9,541 bases of DNA from Clostridiales bacterium UBA6330 (GTDB taxonomy: Bacteria > Bacillota > Clostridia > Oscillospirales > CAG-272): assembly GCA_002438075.1 (NCBI GenBank), contig DJSQ01000189.1, positions 1 through 9,541 of the forward strand. The letters run 5' to 3'. Both the position numbers and the translations under genes were made by a program. Under the pieces are notes generated by a model that was not told the origin of the DNA, ran no database searches, and saw only the letters and a list, made by a program, of their open reading frames with translations. This document shows, in pieces, positions 1-4,605 of this stretch. Position 1 is the stretch's first letter. Every line of letters starts with the position of its first letter.

Positions 1-3
1 TCT

Positions 4-9
4 CCCTCC
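4..9 (-). promoter_or_regulatory. Shine-Dalgarno of a gene lying beyond the left edge
   Basis: On the minus strand, immediately after the flavodiiron gene's stop codon, the sequence reads TTGGAGGGAGA. This is a strong ribosome binding site with no start codon left inside the window. No hairpin with a T-run lies between the stop and this site. A third leftward gene therefore probably follows in the same transcript, starting a few bases outside the window (inference). Confidence 0.55.
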
Positions 10-20
10 AAGGTCTTTCT

Positions 21-1169
21 TCATCCCCGCATCTCCTCCGCAAGAGCCTGTACCTGCGCGGCGCTCTCGGTGCTTAGGGCGGAGCGGACGCGGATGACCG
101 TGTTTGTAAAAATCAAATCTTTGCAGGGGTCTAAAAGGGCGCGCATCACCTTCGCCGCAAGCGGCGCCCAACTCCCGTTTTCTACCAAACCGATTCGACG
201 GGAGCGGAAATTGCGCTCGGCAAGCCCCGAGAGATAGGACCGCATCTGCGGGAAAATGTCCCCGTTGTAGGTCACCGAGGCAAGCACCAAACGGTCGTAA
301 CGGAACGCCGCCGCAATCGCCGCGTGAATGTCATCGCACGTCAAATCGTAGAGCGCGACTGTTTCCCCGCGCGCACGAAGCTCTTCCGCAAGCAACTCCG
401 CCGCACGGCGCGTGTTGCCGTAAACCGACGCGTATGCAATCACAACCCCCGATTCCTCGGGCGCGTAGGAGGACCACTTGTCGTAAAGCCCCAGATAGTA
501 CCCGAGATTCTCGGTCAGAACAGGACCGTGCAAAGGGCAGATCGCGCGGATGTCAAGCGTTGATGCCTTCTTCAAAAGCGCCTGTACCTGCGCACCGTAC
601 TTGCCCACAATGCCGATATAGTACCGCCGCGCCTCGTCTGCCCAGTCGGTAACCGTGTCGCAGGAGCCGAACTTCCCGAACCCGTCCGCCGAAAACAAGA
701 CATGGTCGAATTCATCGTAGGTCACCATCACCTCGGGCCAGTGAACCATCGGCGCGGCGAGGAAGCGCAGCGTGTGCCGCCCGAGCGGGAGCACGTCTCC
801 CTCCTTGACAACCACGCGGCGGTCGGCATAGTCAACCCCGAAAAACTGCTTCATCATCGTGAACGCCTGCGCGGAGGCAACCACCGTGGCGCGCGGGTAA
901 CGCGTGAGAAACGCCGCAATGTTCGCGGAGTGGTCGGGCTCCATGTGCTGTACCACCAGATAGTCGGGCTCCCGACCGTTCAGCGCGCGGTCCAGCTTCG
1001 CCTGCCACGCATCGCCGACGTGCGCGTCCACCGTGTCCATCACGGCAATCCGCTCGTCAAGAATCAGATAGGAATTGTACGCCATGCCGCTAACGCGGTA
1101 TTGCCCCTCAAACAGGGTCAGGTCGGGGTCGTAAACGCCGACGGAAAGAATGTCCTGCGAGATTGTCAT
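21..1169 (-). CDS. fprA: Flavodiiron protein (class A oxygen/NO reductase)
   Basis: A 382-aa flavodiiron protein, an anaerobe's cytoplasmic enzyme that reduces O2 to water (or NO to N2O) with electrons usually delivered by rubredoxin. The N-terminal metallo-beta-lactamase-like domain (about 1-235) keeps the full diiron ligand set: H75-x-E77-x-D79-H80 in QHMEPDHSAN, H143 in MVHWPE, D162 in SADGFGKFG and H214 in CPLHGP. The C-terminal flavodoxin domain (about 240-382) has the FMN phosphate loop at 244-254 (IAYASVYGNTR) and the later loops SVTYNGD and ENGSWAP. No rubredoxin domain is fused. Length and order match clostridial FprA. The start at 1169 is chosen because AAAGGAG lies 7 nt upstream; an in-frame upstream ATG would extend the protein into ldhA and has no support. 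It lies 31 bp after ldhA on the same strand, so cotranscription is likely. The family is certain; O2 versus NO preference cannot be read from sequence. Confidence 0.95.
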   Translation of the reverse strand: MTISQDILSVGVYDPDLTLFEGQYRVSGMAYNSYLILDERIAVMDTVDAHVGDAWQAKLDRALNGREPDYLVVQHMEPDHSANIAAFLTRYPRATVVASAQAFTMMKQFFGVDYADRRVVVKEGDVLPLGRHTLRFLAAPMVHWPEVMVTYDEFDHVLFSADGFGKFGSCDTVTDWADEARRYYIGIVGKYGAQVQALLKKASTLDIRAICPLHGPVLTENLGYYLGLYDKWSSYAPEESGVVIAYASVYGNTRRAAELLAEELRARGETVALYDLTCDDIHAAIAAAFRYDRLVLASVTYNGDIFPQMRSYLSGLAERNFRSRRIGLVENGSWAPLAAKVMRALLDPCKDLIFTNTVIRVRSALSTESAAQVQALAEEMRG

Positions 1170-1200
1170 AGGAAAGACTCCTTTATGTGTGAAATGAATT

Positions 1201-2193
1201 TTATTTTGCGCAACGGTAGCAGACCTCGTTCGCGCCGAGCTTTCCCTCGGCAAAGTCGAGCAGATTCCGCACCGTTGTGTCGGCAATGTTCGCAAGCGCT
1301 TCTTCGGTCAGAAACGCCTGATGTGAGGTGACAATGACGTTCGGCATGGAAATCAGCCGCGCCAGCGTGTCGTCCTCGAGAATGTGCCCCGAGTTGTCCT
1401 CAAAGAAAATGTCGGATTCCTCCTCGTAAACGTCCAGACAAGCCGCGCCCACCTTGCGGGACTTGATGCCCGCGAGCAGAGCCTCGGAATCAATCAGCGC
1501 GCCGCGCGAGGTGTTAACCAGCACCACGCCTTTTTTCATCGTCGCAAGGCTCTCCGCATTCACCACGTGGTGCGTTTCGGGCGTGAGCGGGCAGTGGAAG
1601 GAGATGATGTCGCTCGCGCGGAACAGCTCGTCCAGCGGCACATAGGAAAGCGAGGGGTCATCGGCAGGGAAGGGGTCGTAGCAGAGCACCTTCATCCCGA
1701 ACCCGCGGCAGATGTTGATGAAGCAACGCCCGATTTTGCCCGTCCCCACCACGCCGACCGTCTTGCCGTGCAGGTCGAAGCCGACCATGTTGTTCAGGCT
1801 GAAATTGAAGTCGCGCGTGCGGATATAGGCTTTGTGGATGCGACGGATGGAAGTCAGAAGCAACGCCATGGCGTGTTCCGCAATCGCGTAGGGCGAGTAG
1901 GCGGGGACGCGCAGGACCGTCAGACGACCGCTTGCGTGCCGCAGGTCCACATTGTTGAAGCCCGCGCAACGCAGAAGCAGGACGCGGATGCCCATCTCGC
2001 AGAGCAGGTCAATGACCGCCGCGTTCACGTTGTCGTTGACGAACACGCAGACCGCATCGCACCCGCGCGCGAGCGGCGCCGTGTCCTCGGTCAGCTTGTC
2101 CTCGAAAAATTTGAAACGGATATGATTCGCCTCGCCGAGCGGTTCAAACGACGCGCGGTCGTAGGGCTTGGTATCGTAAAATGCAACCTTCAT
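1201..2193 (-). CDS. ldhA: D-lactate dehydrogenase (NAD-dependent, LdhA type)
   Basis: A 330-aa D-2-hydroxyacid dehydrogenase, very close in length and sequence to E. coli-type fermentative LdhA (329 aa), which reduces pyruvate to D-lactate and regenerates NAD+ in the cytoplasm. Visible family blocks are CVFVND (49-54), LRCAGFNNVDL (74-84), the Rossmann motif GTGKIG (150-155), HCPLTPET (200-207), NTSRGALID (227-235), DVYEEE (254-259) and SHQAFLT (290-296). The catalytic triad is intact: R230, E259 and H291, spaced as in characterised D-LDHs. The start at 2193 has GGAGG 7 nt upstream; an ATG nine codons earlier (2220) lacks a ribosome site and lies too close to the -10 box. It is the first gene of a leftward operon with fprA. 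Both gene products dispose of reducing power, one onto pyruvate and the other onto oxygen. A related 2-hydroxyacid specificity is possible, but the LdhA-like blocks make D-lactate the best call. Confidence 0.93.
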   Translation of the reverse strand: MKVAFYDTKPYDRASFEPLGEANHIRFKFFEDKLTEDTAPLARGCDAVCVFVNDNVNAAVIDLLCEMGIRVLLLRCAGFNNVDLRHASGRLTVLRVPAYSPYAIAEHAMALLLTSIRRIHKAYIRTRDFNFSLNNMVGFDLHGKTVGVVGTGKIGRCFINICRGFGMKVLCYDPFPADDPSLSYVPLDELFRASDIISFHCPLTPETHHVVNAESLATMKKGVVLVNTSRGALIDSEALLAGIKSRKVGAACLDVYEEESDIFFEDNSGHILEDDTLARLISMPNVIVTSHQAFLTEEALANIADTTVRNLLDFAEGKLGANEVCYRCAK

Positions 2194-2224
2194 GTGTGAC
2201 CTCCAATCGTCCGAAGTCATATTT

Positions 2225-2253
2225 ATTATACCTCGGAGCCTTGATTTTGTATG
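2225..2253 (-). promoter_or_regulatory. ldhA-fprA promoter
   Basis: On the minus strand a perfect TATAAT (2230 to 2225) lies 17 bp from a weak -35, CATACA (2253 to 2248, 3 of 6 matches). This predicts a short leader of about 25 nt before the ldhA start. The weak -35 overlapped by a palindrome (2250-2269) fits a promoter that depends on, or is blocked by, a regulator (inference). Confidence 0.7.
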
Positions 2254-2269
2254 TTGGGATTACAACATA
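2250..2269. promoter_or_regulatory. Palindromic operator candidate over the ldhA -35
   Basis: Perfect inverted repeat TATGTTG-N6-CAACATA (7-bp arms, 6-bp spacer) covering the upstream part of the ldhA -35 hexamer. Size and symmetry are those of a dimeric helix-turn-helix site. The arms do not match the Rex half-site TTGTGA nor the FNR half-site TTGAT, so the regulator is unknown. Confidence 0.45.
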
Positions 2270-2331
2270 TGGAATAGTTTTTCCCGCCATCGCTCCGTTT
2301 ATTCCTGTTTTTTCTTTTATTTGTGCAAAAT

Positions 2332-2374
2332 AAATCAAGAAAAATCAAGAAAAAGTATTGACAAATCAAGAAAA
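2332..2374 (+). repeat. Three phased direct repeats of AAATCAAG
   Basis: AAATCAAG begins at 2332, 2342 and 2363, each copy followed by an A-run. The intervals of 10 and 21 bp are close to one and two DNA turns, so all copies face the same side of the helix. The third copy overlaps the last base of the -35 box at 2358-2363 and fills the start of the promoter spacer. A fourth copy lies on the minus strand (2240-2247) directly after the ldhA -35. This arrangement suggests operator half-sites for a regulator of both divergent units, although A-rich DNA makes chance recurrence possible. Confidence 0.5.
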
Positions 2375-2386
2375 GTGTGATAGAAT
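2358..2386 (+). promoter_or_regulatory. Promoter of the small-gene cassette
   Basis: A perfect TTGACA (2358-2363), a 17-bp spacer and TAGAAT (2381-2386, 5 of 6 matches). Transcription would start near 2393, barely upstream of the AGGAGG ribosome site at 2395-2400, so the mRNA leader is extremely short (about 15 nt). Confidence 0.85.
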
Positions 2387-2407
2387 AGAGACACAGGAGG
2401 GATGAAG

Positions 2408-2776
2408 ATGGAATACGAACGGATTATTTTGGAGTTGATGGAACGGATTGGACGATTGGAAGAACGGGTTGAACGGCTGGAAAACCACGCAGGGGAGCCG
2501 ACCGCGCAGGGGGATGCGACTGCATTGCAGTGCGGGAAAAAGTACCGCACCCTGAAATCCTATCTGGAGCAGAGCGGCGGGCAAACGGTGGAGCTGTCGT
2601 TCCGCAAGGTGGAGGAGATTCTGCGCTTCAAGCTGCCCGAATCCGCATTTCGGCATCGGGAATTCTGGTCCAATACCACCTCGCATCCAATTGCCGTCAG
2701 CTGGCTGTCTGCGGGCTATGAGACGGTGCGGGTGGACATGGGGAAAGAACAGATTGTTTTGGAGAGAAAGCAATGA
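2408..2776 (+). CDS. Coiled-coil protein with DUF7662-like domain, function unknown
   Basis: A 122-aa protein of unknown function. Residues about 3-27 form a charged leucine-containing heptad pattern (LMERIGRLEERVERLE), predicted to be a short coiled coil that may dimerise the protein. Residues about 43-120 match my recollection of the family pattern KYxxLxxYL...VxLxFxxVEEIL-x-LPxSAxxHxxFWxN-xSHPxxxxWLxAGYxVxxVD, a compact alpha/beta domain classed as DUF7662; the assignment is from memory and unverified. There is no signal peptide or membrane segment. The start is ATG 2408, 7 nt after AGGAGG; the ATG at 2402 is only 1 nt from that box. It is the first gene of a rightward cassette and overlaps the next ORF in an ATGA. 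Its role cannot be stated. Confidence 0.8.
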   Translation: MEYERIILELMERIGRLEERVERLENHAGEPTAQGDATALQCGKKYRTLKSYLEQSGGQTVELSFRKVEEILRFKLPESAFRHREFWSNTTSHPIAVSWLSAGYETVRVDMGKEQIVLERKQ

Positions 2777-2859
2777 AAGAAGAAACAACGAGAAGAACGA
2801 AGTATACGAAGGAAGAAAAGAAGCTGTACAAGGCGCGTATGCGCAGGTTCAAAAAATAG
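2773..2859 (+). CDS. 28-aa basic small ORF, possibly amber-truncated
   Basis: A short ORF whose ATG overlaps the preceding stop (ATGA, 2773-2776), with GGAGAG (2761-2766) inside the upstream gene as ribosome site, so translational coupling is likely. The 28-residue product is half Lys/Arg (it ends KARMRRFKK) and has no recognisable domain. After the TAG at 2857-2859 the same frame stays open for 40 more codons, to a TGA at 2980-2982. That stretch encodes a hydrophobic block (GFINFLAALTAWGLVDTMF) followed by a basic tail, and overlaps the start of the next gene by 11 bp. One reading is a 69-codon gene in which CAG became TAG; another is a genuine 28-aa peptide. No homologue is recognised. Confidence 0.5.
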   Translation: MKEETTRRTKYTKEEKKLYKARMRRFKK

Positions 2860-2971
2860 AACAAGCCGCGGGGGAGCGGATTTATAAACTTTCTTGCCGC
2901 ATTGACTGCGTGGGGGCTTGTGGACACAATGTTTAAGGCTGCAAAAAATATTGGAAAAGGAGATCAGAAAC

Positions 2972-3268
2972 ATGGATTTTGAGGAAATTTGGAGTCGGTT
3001 GCGGGCACATCAGGGAGAGGATTTCTTTACTGTAAAGAATTTTTGTTTCAGCTATCGGTTTAAGCCGCAAGGAATACGCCCGATTTGCCGGAGTCGAAAA
3101 ACGGGGGAACTGCATCCCACCAATTGTGTCATTCCGAAAAGCTATGTGCGGATTGTGTGGGAGATGGGTCCCCTGAATCGCCCGTCGGACATTGTGCGGC
3201 ATGACAGTCGTATCACGGGATGTAGCTATCTGTTTTCTCTTTTTCAGGACAAGCGGATTACGGAATAA
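2972..3268 (+). CDS. 98-aa protein of unknown function
   Basis: A 98-aa soluble protein without signal peptide or membrane segment. AAAAGGAGA (2956-2964) lies 7 nt before the ATG at 2972; an upstream in-frame ATG at 2918 has no ribosome site. The C-terminal half shows a pattern I associate with small uncharacterised bacterial domains, in which IPKS is followed by PL-x-x-P-x-x-I, then R-x-x-GxSYxxxxxxDxRI (here WEMGPLNRPSDIV ... TGCSYLFSLFQDKRI). The N-terminal half has the aromatic segment FTVKNFCFSYRF. It is the last gene of the cassette started at 2358. Its base composition is more AT-rich than the flanking metabolic genes, which may indicate acquisition. No intrinsic terminator follows it. 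Function is unknown. Confidence 0.75.
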   Translation: MDFEEIWSRLRAHQGEDFFTVKNFCFSYRFKPQGIRPICRSRKTGELHPTNCVIPKSYVRIVWEMGPLNRPSDIVRHDSRITGCSYLFSLFQDKRITE

Positions 3269-3290
3269 AACCGAAATTCACAAAAAACAC

Positions 3291-3319
3291 TTGCATTTTT
3301 TGCCGAATTGTGGTACTAT
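3291..3319 (+). promoter_or_regulatory. Flavodoxin gene promoter
   Basis: TTGCAT (3291-3296), a 17-bp spacer and TACTAT (3314-3319) with an extended TG (3311-3312) before the -10. A 9-bp inverted repeat, TTTTTGCCG (3297-3305) and CGGCAAAAA (3328-3336), brackets the -10 with arm centres 31 bp apart, so it may be an operator. Confidence 0.65.
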
Positions 3320-3349
3320 AAAGAAAACGGCAAAAAGCGAGGAAACAGC

Positions 3350-3880
3350 ATGAAGCTTCTGATAGCATACGCAGGCAAAACGGGGACGGCGGCGGAGTGT
3401 GCGGAGATTTTGCGGGGAGAGCTGCGCGGCGCGGAGGTGACCGTGGCGGACCTGACCGTCACGCGCCCCGACCCCGATGGCTTTGATGCTGTCATCGTTG
3501 GCGGCTCGGTCCGCTACGGCAAGCTGCCAAAGCCGTTGCGCACCTATCTTTTGGAGCGGCAGACCGAGCTGGAAGCCTCGGTGCATGGGCTGTTCCTCTG
3601 CTGTGGGAGCGGGCATGAATTCGAGGACTACCGAGACAGACTGTTCCCGCAGGGCGTGACGGCGAGCGCGTTTGCGGTCCTGAATTTCGGCGGACGGCTC
3701 AAGCTGAAGAACGCGGGGCTGTTCGAGCGGCTGTTTCTGCACGCATGGCGGTCGCGTATCAGGGAAAACGAAATGGAAGCGGGGGAGTATACCCCCACCA
3801 TGCCCGATATCCTCCCCGAGAACATCGCGCGCATGGCTTCCGCCGCAAGAGAGGCTTACGGACAGGCAAGAAACGGATAA
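3350..3880 (+). CDS. Flavodoxin-domain protein, HemG-like
   Basis: A 176-aa single-domain flavodoxin-fold protein, expected to bind FMN and carry electrons in the cytoplasm. The phosphate loop is at 7-13 (YAGKTGT, the T/S-x-T-G-x-T type), and VIVGGSVRYGKLPKPLRTYL (48-67) matches the GASIRYG segment typical of HemG/Flavodoxin_5 proteins. LFLCCGSGHEFEDY (81-94) probably forms the second isoalloxazine loop. HemG in E. coli oxidises protoporphyrinogen IX, but no haem gene is nearby and most clostridial relatives are unassigned, so a general electron-carrier role is equally likely. The start at 3350 follows GAGGAAA (3339-3345). It is monocistronic, with its own promoter, and lies close to another flavoprotein gene (fprA). 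A 10-bp inverted repeat (3858-3867 with 3906-3915) spans its 3' end. Confidence 0.85.
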   Translation: MKLLIAYAGKTGTAAECAEILRGELRGAEVTVADLTVTRPDPDGFDAVIVGGSVRYGKLPKPLRTYLLERQTELEASVHGLFLCCGSGHEFEDYRDRLFPQGVTASAFAVLNFGGRLKLKNAGLFERLFLHAWRSRIRENEMEAGEYTPTMPDILPENIARMASAAREAYGQARNG

Positions 3881-3942
3881 AATGACCAAAATATAAAAAT
3901 ATACAGCCTGTCCGTTTCGGCAATCTGACGAGACAATACCCC

Positions 3943-3971
3943 TTGACAAATCGGGAAAATTGTGTTATAAT
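3943..3971 (+). promoter_or_regulatory. tRNA-Lys promoter (perfect consensus)
   Basis: TTGACA (3943-3948), a 17-bp spacer and TATAAT (3966-3971), 12 of 12 consensus bases, lie 22 bp upstream of the mature tRNA. This is the strength expected of a stable-RNA promoter. The predicted start near 3978 leaves a 5' leader of about 16 nt for RNase P to remove. Confidence 0.92.
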
Positions 3972-3993
3972 ATTTTGGTAACCCCAAAAGGGC

Positions 3994-4069
3994 GACCCAT
4001 TAGCTCAGATGGCAGAGCACATGACTTTTAATCATGGTGTCCGGAGTTCGACTCTCCGATGGGTCACCA
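3994..4069 (+). tRNA. tRNA-Lys (anticodon UUU), CCA encoded
   Basis: A complete 76-nt cloverleaf. The acceptor stem is GACCCAT (3994-4000) paired with ATGGGTC (4059-4065). The D stem is GCTC/GAGC. The anticodon stem is CATGA/TCATG with loop CTTTTAA, giving anticodon TTT at 4027-4029. The T stem is CGGAG/CTCCG with loop TTCGACT. The discriminator A and the 3' CCA (4067-4069) are genome-encoded. All stems pair perfectly. It reads AAA/AAG codons. Confidence 0.97.
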
Positions 4070-4105
4070 AAAAAATCCCGAACGCGCTGCGCTCGGGATT
4101 TTTTT
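4070..4105 (+). terminator. Intrinsic terminator of tRNA-Lys
   Basis: ATCCCGA and TCGGGAT pair across an 11-nt GC-rich loop, flanked by A-run and T-run, with seven T residues after the stem. It begins at the base after the tRNA CCA. Confidence 0.93.
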
Positions 4106-4110
4106 ACTTC

Positions 4111-4130
4111 TTCACTCTTCACTCTTCACT
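4111..4130. repeat. Short tandem repeat, TTCACTC, about 2.9 copies
   Basis: Three consecutive 7-bp units (4111-4117, 4118-4124, 4125-4130) lie between the two terminators. The tract is non-coding and probably slippage-prone; no function is suggested by its position. Confidence 0.8.
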
Positions 4131-4146
4131 TTTACTTATCCAACCC

Positions 4147-4180
4147 CCACCGAGCAGATTGCTCTCTGCTCGGTGGTTTT
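4147..4180 (+). terminator. Second intrinsic terminator
   Basis: A perfect 12-bp stem (CCACCGAGCAGA with TCTGCTCGGTGG, 6-nt loop) followed by TTTT. It probably acts as a back-up stop for the tRNA transcript, as no gene lies between it and the first terminator. Confidence 0.8.
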
Positions 4181-4306
4181 ATGCGCTTGTCGGTTTTGCC
4201 GCAAGGAGCAGATGATTTTTCATCGAAGTTTGTGCGGTAATTATGAAAAATGGTCCGTTTTTCCATGATTGTTGCCCGAAATCACAGAGTTTTCCGCGCA
4301 CGGACC

Positions 4307-4335
4307 TTGACAGATTCCCTTTTTTATGATATAAT
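4307..4335 (+). promoter_or_regulatory. Glycan operon promoter
   Basis: Perfect TTGACA (4307-4312) and TATAAT (4330-4335) with a 17-bp spacer and an extended TG (4327-4328). It is a very strong promoter on paper. Transcription should start near 4342, about 264 nt before the first start codon. Upstream, 4181-4306 holds no gene, only an imperfect A/T-tract palindrome at 4243-4266. Confidence 0.92.
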
Positions 4336-4341
4336 AGTACG

Positions 4342-4605
4342 GATTCCATAACGATTTGCCCTTTCCGAACGAAAAAATCGGGCTGATTGGGTCTGATGCC
4401 GTTAGATCGGCTCCGCATGGGCGATACTCCGTTTGCAGGGCCTGCGGCGGAGCGGAACGGCTTGGATTTTCGGATGATAACAATGAATTGCTGTGACCGC
4501 AGGCACCCCAATCGGGATTCCGCGCGGTCGGGAACGGACCGCGGACGGGCGGGGCAGAATGCCGCTTGCCGCCGAAGCGGTGCCGGAATAAAGAAGAGGT
4601 GTAAC
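4342..4605 (+). promoter_or_regulatory. Long structured 5' leader of the glycan operon
   Basis: About 264 nt lie between the predicted transcription start and the first gene, with no convincing ORF. Three regions fold. (1) CCGTT plus GCTCCGC (4399-4403, 4410-4416) pair with GCGGAGC plus AACGG (4447-4453, 4456-4460); a competing hairpin uses CTCCG/CGGAG (4427-4431 with 4448-4452) and GCAG/CTGC inside it. (2) CGCGGTC/GACCGCG (4523-4529, 4537-4543). (3) CCGCTT/AAGCGG (4562-4567, 4575-4580) lies just ahead of the ribosome site. No T-run follows any stem, so a classical attenuator is not seen. It matches no riboswitch I know. Leaders of polysaccharide operons in Firmicutes can host antitermination signals, such as LoaP hairpins; that role here is inference. 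Confidence 0.5.

Noticed and set aside
1384..2199. Plus-strand open frame of 271 codons opposite ldhA
   Set aside because: It is antisense to an intact LdhA with all catalytic residues; its translation is Arg/Val/His-rich without motifs.
2250..2269. Rex or FNR box at the ldhA promoter
   Set aside because: Spacing suits such a dimer site, but the arms TATGTTG/CAACATA do not match TTGTGA or TTGAT half-sites, so no named regulator is assigned.
2408..3268. Toxin-antitoxin module
   Set aside because: Gene sizes and overlap fit superficially, but no toxin or antitoxin family motif (RelE, HicA, AbrB, RHH and so on) is recognisable.
3278..3949. Minus-strand frame opposite the flavodoxin gene
   Set aside because: Antisense to a gene with an intact FMN-binding motif, its own promoter and ribosome site.
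3994..4200. Integration site of a mobile element at tRNA-Lys
   Set aside because: No integrase gene and no duplicated tRNA 3' end are present downstream within the window.
4212..4265. Tiny ORF (17 codons) after AAGGAG at 4203
   Set aside because: Only 3 nt separate the box from the ATG, and the region lies after a terminator and before the next promoter, so it is probably not transcribed.
4387..4605. N-terminal extension of the aminotransferase to an upstream ATG
   Set aside because: The extension would encode a Cys/Arg-rich stretch without family similarity, has no ribosome site, and coincides with the structured leader. The ATG at 4606 follows AGAGGT and gives the usual N-terminus.
4342..4605. 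Known riboswitch (c-di-GMP-I or similar) in the glycan leader
   Set aside because: The conserved core sequences of that class were not found; only generic hairpins are visible.
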